The translations under genes were made by a program, and so were the position numbers. From Bacteroidia bacterium (GTDB lineage Bacteria > Bacteroidota > Bacteroidia > J057), in contig JAWPMV010000001.1 of NCBI GenBank assembly GCA_033391075.1, positions 1,612,001-1,676,000 on the forward strand: 64,000 nt of DNA, given 5' to 3'. The notes under the pieces were generated by a model. The model worked only from the letters and a program-made list of their open reading frames with translations. It was not told where the DNA came from and searched no databases. Positions 26,946 through 36,346 of the stretch are shown here, piece after piece (position 1 is the first letter of the stretch; the number at the start of each line of letters is the position of its first letter).

Positions 26946-28736
26946 ATGCGCTACCTAACTACTACTTTTATTTATCTGTTGATCGCTTTCTCACTCAAGG
27001 CTCAGGCTCCCAATGTTCTGCTCATTATCATTGATGATCAGGGCTATGGAGACTTATCTTGTCATGGGAATCCAGATCTTCCAACCCCTAATCTTGACGA
27101 ATTACACCGAGTAAGTACTCGCCTGACCGATTTTCATGTGAGTCCCACCTGTTCTCCTACGCGAGCAGCTCTAATGACCGGGCATGTCAGCAATCGAACG
27201 GGGGTTTGGCATACCATAGCCGGTCGATCTTTATTGTATGAGGATGAAACTACACTTGCAGATGTATTTTCTATCAATGGGTATGCAAGTGGTATGTTTG
27301 GTAAATGGCACCTTGGGGATAATCACCCCTTCAGACCCATGGACAATGGTTTTGAACACGCGGTTTATCACGGAGGAGGAGGAGTTTTTCAAGGGCCTGA
27401 TATTTGGGGCAATGATTATTTCGACGATAAATATTTTGTGAATGGAAAGGAAGAGGCTTTCTCTGGATACTGTACGGATGTGTGGTTTACGGAGGCGATG
27501 GATTTTATGGAGAAGAAGAGAAGAGAAGACAAGCCTTTCTTTACTTATCTGGCTACCAATTCTCCTCACGGACCCTTTTGGGTAGATCATCAATACAGTG
27601 CTCCCTTTGCCAATAATCCTCGTGTTCCTAATGCCAATTTTCACGGAATGATCTCAAATCTGGATGAAAATATGGGGCGGATGATGGCTTATCTGGACCG
27701 CTCCGGTTTGCGGGAAAACACGATTGTGATATTCATGACTGATAATGGAACGGCTCGTGGAGCTGAATTGGATAAAGTAAGCGGATTGGCGACCAAAGGA
27801 TTCAATGCAGGTATGAGAGGTTTGAAAAATAGCCGATATGAAGGAGGGCATAGAGTACCATTCTTTATCAGTTGGCCAAAAGGAGGGATAGCTGAAGGTC
27901 GCAATATCGATGAACTGACAGCTCATGTAGATGTCTTGCCGACTTTGATTGATATGCTCGATCTAAAAGGTGCTGAAGGCTTGAATTTTGATGGAACAAG
28001 CCTCAAGGAAATTCTTTTAAATAAAGAGGCACATTTGGCAAAAAGAACCTTGATTACAGATACTCAGCGTCAGGAAAAGCTCGAAAAATGGCGCATGTGT
28101 GCCGTTATGCAGGATAAGTGGAGGTTGATCAATGGAGAGGAATTATATGATTTGAAAACAGATCCCGGACAACAAAAAGATATTGCTAAAAAGCATCCCC
28201 AGATTGTTTCAGAGCTAAGGGCAGAATATGAGAAATGGTGGGCAAGTCTGGAGGAAAGCGCCAATAAAATGGCGACTATTAGCCTTTGTTATGAAGGCGA
28301 ACCTAATTTGATCTATGTCCATGATATGCATATGGACAAGGGCTATAATTCTGTTGCCTGGAATCAACGGATGATCCGTGCTGGTTTCAAAAGTGAAGGT
28401 TGGTTTGCGGTAGAGGCTCTGGAGACCGGCCGTTATAAATTCAGCCTGTATCGCTGGATTCCGGAACTAAATGTTCCGATAAAAGAAGGAATTCCCCCTC
28501 AACCTGGAGTGAAAGGAACCAGTGTGATTACCCTGGATGCTGGCAAAGCCCTTCCGATTCAAAAAGCGGGGATTTCTATTGGCGGGCAGAAAATGGAAAG
28601 TGAAGTTAGTGCAAATGATGTTGCTAAAAGCTTTGAAGTGGATTTGGAAAAAGGCAAACATCAGCTTCGCACCTGGTTTCAGGAAGCCGAAGGCAAAGCC
28701 TATGGTGCCTTTTACGTAAAGGTAGAGAAGCTGTAG
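26946..28736 (+). CDS. Secreted type I sulfatase with C-terminal extension
   Basis: The protein has 596 residues with a signal peptide ending near LKAQ (residue 20). NVLLIIIDDQGYGD is the metal-binding start and TCSPTRAALMTG holds the formylglycine cysteine at residue 69. MFGKWHLGDNH and TNSPHGPFWV follow. The catalytic and usual C-terminal subdomains end near residue 435 (LYDLKTDPGQQKDIAKKHP). About 155 further residues, beginning LCYEGEPNLIYVHDMHMDKGYNS in outline, form an extra beta-rich domain that may bind carbohydrate or pack on the enzyme. The gene is monocistronic by appearance, with its own promoter, and is convergent with a PIG-L deacetylase gene. Confidence 0.94.
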   Translation: MRYLTTTFIYLLIAFSLKAQAPNVLLIIIDDQGYGDLSCHGNPDLPTPNLDELHRVSTRLTDFHVSPTCSPTRAALMTGHVSNRTGVWHTIAGRSLLYEDETTLADVFSINGYASGMFGKWHLGDNHPFRPMDNGFEHAVYHGGGGVFQGPDIWGNDYFDDKYFVNGKEEAFSGYCTDVWFTEAMDFMEKKRREDKPFFTYLATNSPHGPFWVDHQYSAPFANNPRVPNANFHGMISNLDENMGRMMAYLDRSGLRENTIVIFMTDNGTARGAELDKVSGLATKGFNAGMRGLKNSRYEGGHRVPFFISWPKGGIAEGRNIDELTAHVDVLPTLIDMLDLKGAEGLNFDGTSLKEILLNKEAHLAKRTLITDTQRQEKLEKWRMCAVMQDKWRLINGEELYDLKTDPGQQKDIAKKHPQIVSELRAEYEKWWASLEESANKMATISLCYEGEPNLIYVHDMHMDKGYNSVAWNQRMIRAGFKSEGWFAVEALETGRYKFSLYRWIPELNVPIKEGIPPQPGVKGTSVITLDAGKALPIQKAGISIGGQKMESEVSANDVAKSFEVDLEKGKHQLRTWFQEAEGKAYGAFYVKVEKL

Positions 28737-28751
28737 GAGTTGTTGAACTCC
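28736..28751 (+). terminator. Small hairpin after the 26946 sulfatase gene
   Basis: GGAGTT and AACTCC form a 6-bp stem around GTTG immediately at the stop codon. It is a weak candidate for termination between the convergent sulfatase and PIG-L genes, with no clear T-run. Confidence 0.3.
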
Positions 28752-28822
28752 AGGTTTGATTTGACAGATAAGAGAAAGGCTATGAGTTCCCTCCGCTTTG
28801 GTAACTATGCGTCAATCTTATC

Positions 28823-29680
28823 TCAGCCCCCTGCTTTTCTGAATCTCTCCACTATACGCCCATCTTCTAGCAATCCTCTTGCTCGAAATCCATCCCTGAC
28901 TTGTTGGAAAACTTCCTCCGGCATCTCAGGGGTGTATTTTGTGACAGAAGGCTCAAACTGACTGACGTGAGCTGCACAGGCTTTGGCTTTCTGTTCATAA
29001 ACATCCGTGATATCCACCTCATAATTGGGGGTTTGGGAATAATAGTAATACACTTCCTTTACTCCGAAAGCCTCCAATCCCTCGTCCAAATAATGCTGCG
29101 GATAGTATAAATGCCATTCCGCGGCAATAAAGGCATCCTGTGTAATATTTGCCGCCATCCGATGATCCGTTTTATGCCATTGGACATACTCTGTTCCCGG
29201 ATCAGGACTTAATACGATATCAGGTTTATAAATTTTGATCAAACGAGCCACTTTCCCCCGTAAAACCCTGGGATCAGCATATTCCAAATCTCCATCTTCA
29301 TAGCCGAGCCAATGAATATGTTCTTTCGGAATCCCCAAAATCTCACATGCTTTTTCTTCTTCTGCTCGTCTGATTCTGGCAAGCCTTTCCCGTGTCATCT
29401 CCAGGTCTTTGGAGCCTTTATTATCATTTGTGTAAATGACGATATGAATCGTATTTCCATTCTTTTGCAATTTGGCTAAGGTACCTGCGGAGGAAAAAGT
29501 TTCATCATCCGGGTGAGGCGTAAATACCAAAATGCTTTTATTGCGCTGATTTTCCAGACGATCCTCATCGGCAAGCTCTATCGGATCTGCCAATGGTTTT
29601 ATCATAGGTTGTCCGAAAGCTGTAAAGCTGGAAGAAATAAAAACTCCAAGAGCTAAAAGGAAGTGAGTAGTAGTAGTCAT
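28823..29680 (-). CDS. Secreted PIG-L (LmbE-like) family deacetylase
   Basis: The protein has 285 residues with an N-terminal signal segment (LLALGVFISSSFTAFG). VFTPHPDDETFSSAGTLAKL near residue 52 is the zinc-binding PHPDDE motif, and QWHKTDHRMA is the later histidine-containing motif. The family removes N-acetyl groups from amino sugars or other small acetylated compounds. Unlike the PIG-L protein at 15864-17420 it has no carbohydrate-binding domain. It lies 21 bp downstream of a small lipoprotein gene and may be co-transcribed with it. Its first codons are encoded by ATGACTACTACTACT. Confidence 0.88.
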   Translation of the reverse strand: MTTTTHFLLALGVFISSSFTAFGQPMIKPLADPIELADEDRLENQRNKSILVFTPHPDDETFSSAGTLAKLQKNGNTIHIVIYTNDNKGSKDLEMTRERLARIRRAEEEKACEILGIPKEHIHWLGYEDGDLEYADPRVLRGKVARLIKIYKPDIVLSPDPGTEYVQWHKTDHRMAANITQDAFIAAEWHLYYPQHYLDEGLEAFGVKEVYYYYSQTPNYEVDITDVYEQKAKACAAHVSQFEPSVTKYTPEMPEEVFQQVRDGFRARGLLEDGRIVERFRKAGG

Positions 29681-29701
29681 GATTTCAATTGTTCAATGAA
29701 A

Positions 29702-30076
29702 TCAATTTACATACTTAATCAATTTTGCCCTAATGCATAATCGATCTCCGACCTCTTCATTGCTACGATCCATCCACATATCATAAAAAATGATGGCATC
29801 TCCGCCTTTTCGTTTTCCAATATAGATCATCTCGGACTGAATTCGTTCTGCCGAATAGTTCAGGAATTTGTCGTGAACCATTTGGCCCATGGTCCGAAAA
29901 TTTCGCTTTACATCAGCTTCATCATAAAATACTTCCAGGCTATCCACAGCTTCCCGACTTTCCCCCAGATATTCAACATTAGGAACATTGAAGTATATGC
30001 CCTTGCAGGAGCTGAAGCTGAGAGATAGAAGCAAGAATAAGGCAAGAGAGAATTGGGTAAAGATTCTTTTTGTCAT
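29702..30076 (-). CDS. Small hypothetical lipoprotein
   Basis: The protein has 124 residues with a lipoprotein signal (LSFSSC, Cys 24). The mature part is predicted mixed alpha/beta, ending in GDRLCIRAKLIKYVN. No family is recognised. It is encoded just upstream of the PIG-L gene on the same strand and divergent from phhA, so a link to the deacetylase is possible but only positional. Confidence 0.65.
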   Translation of the reverse strand: MTKRIFTQFSLALFLLLSLSFSSCKGIYFNVPNVEYLGESREAVDSLEVFYDEADVKRNFRTMGQMVHDKFLNYSAERIQSEMIYIGKRKGGDAIIFYDMWMDRSNEEVGDRLCIRAKLIKYVN

Positions 30077-30194
30077 GGTCTGAAATATTGAGGTTCGAAA
30101 AATGTGCTTCCTCTTTGGAAATTCAGACCCAGTCCCGATTTTTTAATGCTTAATCTGATGAAAGATTCTTAGAATTATCTTAATTTCAAAAGAA

Positions 30195-30201
30195 ACTACT
30201 A
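30195..30201 (+). promoter_or_regulatory. ACTACTA motif upstream of phhA
   Basis: ACTACTA lies 10 bases upstream of the phhA ATG and about 10 bases downstream of TATCTTAAT (30176-30184), a plausible -7 element. Confidence 0.4.
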
Positions 30202-30211
30202 GCTACTTATC

Positions 30212-30931
30212 ATGCGTGTCAAATCCCGAGTTTTTGATCCCCAAAAAGATGACCAGAACTGGCAGGAATTATTCATTACTCACTTTCAGAATCTCCAATC
30301 ATTAGGAGCCATATCCAGTACCTGGATCATGGGTTTTTCTAAGTTGGGCCTGGATAATAGCCAGAGACCTACAGCAACATACCTAACGGAAATTTCCCAG
30401 CGGTATACCGGCTATACCTTTATCCAGACAAGAGAGAATATCATTCTGCCACAGATTGACTGGTACACACATATCGCGAACTTTGAAATGCCCCTGACCA
30501 GTTTCGTTCGCAAACCAGAAGAACTGGACTATTGCGATGAGCCGGACATCTGGCATGATATCATGGGACATATTCCCTTCATGATGGAGGAAGACTATTC
30601 TGCCATGTATCAATTGCTGGCTCGCACCTATATTCGTGCATGGCATGATCAAAATGAACTGGTTTTGCAGAAGCTGGATTTCATCGGAGGAATGCTGATC
30701 GAGTTAGGGCTAATCCGAGAACCCTCAGGTATTAAAGCTTTTGGATCAACCTTTTATTCCTCTGGGGAAGTTTTCGAAGCCTACAAGCCCGAAAACCAAA
30801 TTGACTTTAGCCCTGAAGCTCTTTTGTCCGGTGAATCTTATGACAGACATAGCTTTCAAGGGAAATATTACATTTTTGATTCCCTACAACAATTGACGGA
30901 TATTATTTTGGGGATATCGGAGGAGATATAG
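30212..30931 (+). CDS. phhA: Phenylalanine 4-monooxygenase
   Basis: The protein has 239 residues, a typical length for short bacterial pterin-dependent aromatic amino acid hydroxylases. PDIWHDIMGHIPFMM at 111-125 contains the two iron-binding histidines (115 and 120), and a glutamate further on would be the third ligand. It hydroxylates phenylalanine to tyrosine using tetrahydropterin and oxygen in the cytoplasm. It is a stand-alone gene with its own upstream signals and no evident connection with the glycan genes. Confidence 0.94.
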   Translation: MRVKSRVFDPQKDDQNWQELFITHFQNLQSLGAISSTWIMGFSKLGLDNSQRPTATYLTEISQRYTGYTFIQTRENIILPQIDWYTHIANFEMPLTSFVRKPEELDYCDEPDIWHDIMGHIPFMMEEDYSAMYQLLARTYIRAWHDQNELVLQKLDFIGGMLIELGLIREPSGIKAFGSTFYSSGEVFEAYKPENQIDFSPEALLSGESYDRHSFQGKYYIFDSLQQLTDIILGISEEI

Positions 30932-30946
30932 AAGAATTGTGTTTTT

Positions 30947-31004
30947 GTGTTGTAGTTCAGGAGCTCTTTGCAATCTAAACTATAACACTACAAAACTACA
31001 ACAC
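30947..31004. repeat. Inverted repeat between phhA and a Gfo/Idh gene
   Basis: GTGTTGTAGTT (30947-30957) is the exact reverse complement of AACTACAACAC (30994-31004). The 36-base spacer contains a further AACACTACAAAACTAC stretch, so alternative pairings exist. It follows the phhA stop by 15 bases and could serve as its terminator or be part of the leader of the next gene. Confidence 0.5.
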
Positions 31005-31036
31005 TCCCACTTTTCAACACGTTCAAACCCATCACT

Positions 31037-32320
31037 ATGCATCGACGAGAATTTATCAAAAACAGCAGCCTTGCCTTTTCAGCATTACCCTTATTGCCTG
31101 CACTCGGCAGAACTAAAAAATACCGCCTGGCCTTGATTGGATGTGGCTGGTGGGGAATGAACATTCTCAGGGAAGCGATGGCACATGGAGATTGTAAAGT
31201 AGTTGGGCTTTGTGATGTCGATCAGAATGCCTTGAATGCTGCTGCTAAGGATGTCAAGGATTTGGCGGGAGATAATCCGAAACTTTATAAAGATTATCGA
31301 GAACTATTAGCTGCTGAAGAAGTCGAGATTGCAATTATCGGAACGCCGGATCACTGGCATGCGCTGCCTACGATAGCAGCCATCAAAAAGGGGGCACATG
31401 TGTACCTGGAAAAACCTATCGGGCATACCATAGGAGAAGGGAAAGCCATCCTGAACGCTGCTCGAGAATATGATCGGATTGTGCAGGTAGGAACCCATAG
31501 GCGAGTTTCTCCACATAATATTTCAGGAATGAAGTTTCTCAAGGCGGGCAAAGCAGGTAAAATCAGTCAGGTGAAATGCTTTGTTAATTATGGGCAGGGA
31601 GCGGGCCAAGAAAGCAAGGACCTTGCTCCGCCGGATAGCCTGGATTGGGATATGTATGTTGGTCCTGCAGCTGAGACGGCTTTCAATCCGCGTATTCACC
31701 CAAAAGGCTTTAGAAATTTCCTCAATTTCGCCAATGGAACCATCGCGGACTGGGGCATTCACTGGTTCGATCAGGTGCTTTGGTGGACGGAAGAAAGGCA
31801 TCCTAAAACGGTTTATTCTACAGGAGGGCGCTTTGTGAAGGAAGATAATACAGATGCGCCCGACACCCAATTGGCGGTGTATGAATTTGAAGATTTTACC
31901 CTCAATTGGGAACATAAACTCTGCGCACCCAATGCCTACAATAGCCACAATGTCGGCTGCTATTTCTATGGTTCAGAAGGAACCTTCCATATGGGTTGGC
32001 GAGATGGTTGGACATTTTATCCCAAAAACAAGAACAAAGAAATCATCAAAGTAGCTCCTCAACTACATGATCCTGATCATCAGAATATCAAGGAATTGTG
32101 GAAAGACTTTATGACTTCCATCGAGACCGATCTCAGACCGGTTTGCGACATCGAGCATGGATACTTGGCCACCAATATCAGCCTCCTAGGTATGCTGTCT
32201 TATAAACTAGGTCGAAGTGTGAAATGGGATGGTGAAAATTGTCGTATCCTCGATGATCCCGAGGCACAAGCGATGCTAAAGAGAGAGTATAGAGGAGAGT
32301 GGGAGTATCCTGAATTTTAG
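31037..32320 (+). CDS. Tat-exported Gfo/Idh/MocA-family oxidoreductase
   Basis: The protein has 427 residues. MHRREFIKNSSLAFSALPLLPALG is a twin-arginine signal. The Rossmann segment is LALIGCGWWGMNILREAMAHG with an Asp-containing strand end (GLCDVD), and GTPDHWHALPTIAAIKKGAHVYLEKP carries the EKP motif. The last part contains GTIADWGIHWFDQVLWW, typical of the exported Bacteroidota and planctomycete members. It is distinct from the copy at 9192-10583 and has no cytochrome gene beside it. Candidates for its activity are oxidation of a sugar at C3 or redox-neutral glycoside cleavage with bound NAD. The choice cannot be made here. Confidence 0.88.
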   Translation: MHRREFIKNSSLAFSALPLLPALGRTKKYRLALIGCGWWGMNILREAMAHGDCKVVGLCDVDQNALNAAAKDVKDLAGDNPKLYKDYRELLAAEEVEIAIIGTPDHWHALPTIAAIKKGAHVYLEKPIGHTIGEGKAILNAAREYDRIVQVGTHRRVSPHNISGMKFLKAGKAGKISQVKCFVNYGQGAGQESKDLAPPDSLDWDMYVGPAAETAFNPRIHPKGFRNFLNFANGTIADWGIHWFDQVLWWTEERHPKTVYSTGGRFVKEDNTDAPDTQLAVYEFEDFTLNWEHKLCAPNAYNSHNVGCYFYGSEGTFHMGWRDGWTFYPKNKNKEIIKVAPQLHDPDHQNIKELWKDFMTSIETDLRPVCDIEHGYLATNISLLGMLSYKLGRSVKWDGENCRILDDPEAQAMLKREYRGEWEYPEF

Positions 32321-32329
32321 ATCTGTTCT

Positions 32330-32394
32330 GGTGTTCATGTGTTCTGGAAGAAATTCAACTCTAGAACACGAGAATACATGAACACAAGAACACC
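32330..32394. terminator. Long imperfect inverted repeat between convergent genes
   Basis: GTGTTCATGT (32331-32340) pairs perfectly with ACATGAACAC (32376-32385), and GGTGTTC (32330-32336) with GAACACC (32388-32394), so two overlapping folds are possible. The repeat fills nearly all of the gap between the Gfo/Idh stop and the topB stop, and probably terminates transcription from both sides. Confidence 0.6.
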
Positions 32395-34719
32395 TCATTC
32401 CCCTCTCAATATTCCCCAAACCAGCTCTTTACTCATGGGCTGGCCATTGGCTTTGGCTTTTACCTCGTCGAAGCTGACCCGAAAATCGCAGCCTGCTTTC
32501 CAGTTGCTGCAGCCAAAGGCAGATTTTCCTTTGAGGACGCTTCCTTTTTTGCATTTGGGGCAAGTGAGGGTGTCTGCTGCCTCTTTTTTGGAAGCTTTGG
32601 GTTCGAGCTGGAGGATAAATTCCTTGTCGAAGTTTAGCTTTCCGTTTATGCTACTTCCATTTTCTTTAAAGCCTTTGAGTTGGATGGTTGAGCCCTTTTC
32701 AATCAGACGAATGATCTGGCTTTCGGGTAGCTTTTTGTCTTTGTGAATAAATGGGATTCTGAAGTTGCAACCGTTTTTATAATTGCTGCAACCATAAGCA
32801 GATTTTCCTTTTAATAAGTTGCCGGATTTACATTTGGGGCAAGTGAGTTCAGTAGGTGAATTTGCTTTGTTCTTATTTCTACTTCTGCTGCGCTTCTTTT
32901 TGGGGGCTTCAGTTTCTTCTGTTGTATGGGAAAGGCGCACATAGCTTTGACTCATACGAACCTCATCCACCAAATGGCTCACCATTTTTTTCATACCTTT
33001 TACAAAAGCTCCTGCACTTACACTTCCTGCTTCGATGTCTCGTAGATGCTTTTCCCATTGCCCGGTCAGTTCTGGTGATTTGAGGAGTTCGTTTTGGATG
33101 ATATCGATCAATTGAACTCCGATTTCCGTAGGATGGATTTGTTTTTTCTTTCGGCGAATGTATTTCCGTTTAAATAAGGTCTCAATGATATTCGCTCGAG
33201 TAGAAGGTCTTCCAATTCCATTGGCTTTCATCAAATCTCTCAACTCATCATCATCTACACTTTTTCCCGCTGTCTCCATGGCCCTTAGCAAAGTTGCTTC
33301 TGTATAGTATTTAGGGGGCTTGGTATGTTTTTCGATTAAGGAAGGATCATGAGGACCGGATTCACCGATTGTGAATGCAGGAAGGATTTTCTCCTCATTC
33401 TCTTTCTTTTCATCCTCTGATTTCTCTTCTTTTTTCTTTTTGGGGAATAAGACTCTCCATCCCAGATCTAGAATTTCCTTACCCGTAGCTTTAAATTTAA
33501 TACCCGCAGATTCCCCGATTACTGTTGTATTGGCTACCAGACAATCCGGATAAAAGGCTGCAATGAATTGACGCGCTATTGCATCATAGACCTTTTGTTC
33601 ATCCGGTGGCAATCCTCGTTCAACCCCTGTTGGGATGATCGCATGGTGATCGGTTACTTTTTTATCATTGAAAACTTTAGCCGATTTTCTAATCTTTTTC
33701 CCTAACAATGGCTGAACAAAAGGCGTGTATTGCGTTAGTTTTTCCAGAATACCCGGCACCTTTGGATAGAGATCATTGGGGAGGTAAGTCGTATCTACTC
33801 TGGGATAAGTGATCAGTTTTTGCTCGTATAATTTTTGAGCGATATTCAGACTCTTTTCCGCAGAAAAGCCAAATTTCTTATTGTTGTGGACCTGTAAGCT
33901 AGTAAGGTCAAAGAGGCGTGGAGGGAGTTCCTTGCCTTCTTTCTTTTCGGAGGAAATGATGGTGAAGGGCTGGCCATCAACCTGCTTGAGAATATCTTCT
34001 CCTTTTTCCTTTTCCTCAAATTTCCCTTTCTGACAATTGAATACAACCTCTCTATACAAGGTCTGCAATTCCCAATAGGTTTTGGGTACAAAATTCAGAA
34101 TCTCATAGTGTCTTTGTACCAACATTGCCAGGGTAGGAGTTTGCACCCGACCGACAGAAAGTACCTGCTTGTAGCCTCCATATTTCAAGGTGTAGAGGCG
34201 AGTCGCATTCATTCCCAATAACCAATCTCCTATGGCCCTGGAGAAGCCGGCATGATAAAGCTTGTCAAATTCATTCCCTTCTTTCAGGTTTTCAAAACCT
34301 TCCCTAATCGCCTCGGCAGTCAAAGAAGAAATCCAAAGCCTTTGTACAGGACCTTTATATTTAGCTTCCTTCATCACCCATCTTTGGATGAGTTCTCCCT
34401 CCTGGCCCGCATCCCCGCAGTTGATGACCAACTCAGCTCCTTTGAAGAGTTCCTTGATGATCTTGAACTGTTTTTTTACTCCACTATTGCCGATCAACTT
34501 TGTTTCGAAAGTCGGAGGCAGCATAGGCAGGGTATTCAAATCCCATCTTTTCCAATGAGCTTGATAATCATCGGGCGTTTTGAGGGTGCAAAAATGCCCA
34601 AAGGTCCAGGTTACCTGATAGCCATTGCCTTCGAAATAGCCGTCCATGCGCTTTGTCGCTCCTATGATAGAAGCGATTTCACGTGCGACACTGGGTTTCT
34701 CGGCTATACAGACTTTCAT
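32395..34719 (-). CDS. topB: DNA topoisomerase III
   Basis: From the ATG at 34719 the protein has 774 residues; starting at MKVCIAEKPSVAREIA fits the family better than the in-frame ATG 12 bases upstream. The TOPRIM domain has ELVINCGDAGQEGELIQRW, the core has VLSVGRVQTPTLAMLV, and the active-site tyrosine lies in KLITYPRVDTTYL. Two tandem C-terminal zinc-ribbon-like units (LTCPKCKSGNLLKG... and LTCPKCKKGSVLKG...) follow a basic linker KKKRSRSRNKNK. The enzyme is a type IA topoisomerase that decatenates and relaxes DNA. It lies 81 bp downstream of the nos cluster on the same strand and is probably a separate unit. Confidence 0.95.
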   Translation of the reverse strand: MKVCIAEKPSVAREIASIIGATKRMDGYFEGNGYQVTWTFGHFCTLKTPDDYQAHWKRWDLNTLPMLPPTFETKLIGNSGVKKQFKIIKELFKGAELVINCGDAGQEGELIQRWVMKEAKYKGPVQRLWISSLTAEAIREGFENLKEGNEFDKLYHAGFSRAIGDWLLGMNATRLYTLKYGGYKQVLSVGRVQTPTLAMLVQRHYEILNFVPKTYWELQTLYREVVFNCQKGKFEEKEKGEDILKQVDGQPFTIISSEKKEGKELPPRLFDLTSLQVHNNKKFGFSAEKSLNIAQKLYEQKLITYPRVDTTYLPNDLYPKVPGILEKLTQYTPFVQPLLGKKIRKSAKVFNDKKVTDHHAIIPTGVERGLPPDEQKVYDAIARQFIAAFYPDCLVANTTVIGESAGIKFKATGKEILDLGWRVLFPKKKKEEKSEDEKKENEEKILPAFTIGESGPHDPSLIEKHTKPPKYYTEATLLRAMETAGKSVDDDELRDLMKANGIGRPSTRANIIETLFKRKYIRRKKKQIHPTEIGVQLIDIIQNELLKSPELTGQWEKHLRDIEAGSVSAGAFVKGMKKMVSHLVDEVRMSQSYVRLSHTTEETEAPKKKRSRSRNKNKANSPTELTCPKCKSGNLLKGKSAYGCSNYKNGCNFRIPFIHKDKKLPESQIIRLIEKGSTIQLKGFKENGSSINGKLNFDKEFILQLEPKASKKEAADTLTCPKCKKGSVLKGKSAFGCSNWKAGCDFRVSFDEVKAKANGQPMSKELVWGILRGE

Positions 34720-34800
34720 CTTATCGTGCAAGTATATATTGGCAATTTACAATAAGATGTGAAATCTGAAAGAGCTATGAAAACAGGAATGCCGGGAAGC

Positions 34801-35583
34801 TTAAAAGTCTTTCCTCAGAGCCAGATGTCTGATTCCCCAGGCTGGGAGTATTACCCAAAGGCCCAGAACACTTATAGAAGCAAGTATTCCCCATCCATTT
34901 CCAAAGAATTTTTGAAATACAGCTCCCGTGTAGCCCATTAAAGCAGAGATGTCCAATTCCAATAATAAGAGTATTCTTGAGAGATCTATGGGATTAAAAA
35001 GGCTGGCAGCAATTGAAAATCCTTCGAGAGGATAATCTTCAAAAAGCAATAAGGAGAGCAAAAATATCCCATCATATACTACTGCAAAAAATAGCCAGAT
35101 GCCTATGCTGATCGCAAAACCTTTGATTCGATTCTCATTTTTTAGGCCAATAAAAAAAGCCAAAGCAGAAAAAATGAAGGTGAGGAATACGGAAATGCTT
35201 AAGAGGGTGAAAAAACTTTTGGCTAAGGCTAGATCAAATACACTTGCAAAGAAAAACGGGATGCAGATACCGAGCAAAAGGCTTAAAGAAAGAGATAAAG
35301 CAAGGCCTAAATATTGTCCCCAGAATATATGGATCCGCTTTATGGGCTGAGCCAAAAGGAGGTTCGCAAAATCCTTTGAATTATAGTAATACATAATCCC
35401 AAATATGCTGGCAATCAGTGGACTCAGGATGAGGACAATATTCATCAAGGATAGAATAACCTTGGAAGGATTGGGATTGAGCAGTAATAGGGCAAAGGTG
35501 AATACAAAATAGAACCCAAAATAGGCATATATCCATTTGCTCCTCAGAAGCTCAAAAAAGGTATATTTTAGAATTTTTTTCAT
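34801..35583 (-). CDS. nosY: ABC transporter permease NosY
   Basis: The protein has 260 residues with about six hydrophobic segments (for example WIYAYFGFYFVFTFALLLL, VFLTFIFSALAFFIGL, GIWLFFAVVYDGIFLLSLLLF). It fits the NosY permease of nitrous oxide reductase assembly, which works with NosD and NosF to mature the copper-sulfur CuZ site of NosZ in the periplasm. Its start overlaps the nosF stop by 4 bp. It is the last gene of the nos operon. Confidence 0.88.
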   Translation of the reverse strand: MKKILKYTFFELLRSKWIYAYFGFYFVFTFALLLLNPNPSKVILSLMNIVLILSPLIASIFGIMYYYNSKDFANLLLAQPIKRIHIFWGQYLGLALSLSLSLLLGICIPFFFASVFDLALAKSFFTLLSISVFLTFIFSALAFFIGLKNENRIKGFAISIGIWLFFAVVYDGIFLLSLLLFEDYPLEGFSIAASLFNPIDLSRILLLLELDISALMGYTGAVFQKFFGNGWGILASISVLGLWVILPAWGIRHLALRKDF

Positions 35584-36329
35584 GCTAAATTTTCTAAGGG
35601 TTCAATTTTCTCAAGGAGCTTTTGGGATTGATTTCTTTTTAGGATGCAGGCAATCGCTTCTTCTGTACTTTGGGCCTGATGTTGTTTCTTCAGATTCTCT
35701 GTTTTTCCCTGGAAAAAGATTTCACCATCCAGAATAAATGCCACTTCATCAGCCAACTCATCCACCAAACTCATAATGTGAGTAGTAAAGAGGATAATCT
35801 TTCCTTTTTGTTTTTCCATCTGAATCAATTTCTTGAGAATTTGGATAGCTAAAGGATCCAAACCAGCTGTGGGTTCATCCAGTATCAGGATAGGGCTGTC
35901 ATACATAAAGGCAAGGACCAGATTTACTTTTTGTCGTGTCCCTCCGGATAGATGCTTCAGTTTTTTGGAGAGAAAAGCTTCTAAATCAAATAGCTTAATT
36001 AATCGTTTGTCCTCCGCTTCTTTTTTTCGCAGATCTTTGATCATCGAGATCAATTCCTCTACCTTCAGGTTTTCCGGGAAACGGGCAATTTGTGGTAGAT
36101 AGTTAAGCTGGTCTCTATAGGCCCATTGGTGTTTGATGTTTTGTCCCTCGATTTCGATTCTTCCTTTATCTGCCAGGACCATTCCGAGGATACTTTTAAT
36201 CAGGGTAGTCTTACCTGATCCATTTGGGCCGAGTATGGCGGTGATATTGCCCGAGAGAAAGGAAACATCTATTCCTTTCAATACGATGTTTTTCCCAAAG
36301 GATTTATGAAGTCCAATAATGTTGATCAT
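35580..36329 (-). CDS. nosF: ABC transporter ATP-binding protein NosF
   Basis: The protein has 249 residues. The Walker A motif GPNGSGKTT lies at about 34-42, the signature LSGGTRQKV at about 128, and Walker B PILILDEPTAGLD follows. It supplies ATP hydrolysis to the NosDFY complex. It overlaps nosY by 4 bp and follows nosD by 17 bp. Without its neighbours it would be only a generic ABC ATPase; the operon gives the name. Confidence 0.92.
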   Translation of the reverse strand: MINIIGLHKSFGKNIVLKGIDVSFLSGNITAILGPNGSGKTTLIKSILGMVLADKGRIEIEGQNIKHQWAYRDQLNYLPQIARFPENLKVEELISMIKDLRKKEAEDKRLIKLFDLEAFLSKKLKHLSGGTRQKVNLVLAFMYDSPILILDEPTAGLDPLAIQILKKLIQMEKQKGKIILFTTHIMSLVDELADEVAFILDGEIFFQGKTENLKKQHQAQSTEEAIACILKRNQSQKLLEKIEPLENLA

Positions 36330-36346
36330 GATGAATGAATTTTATC

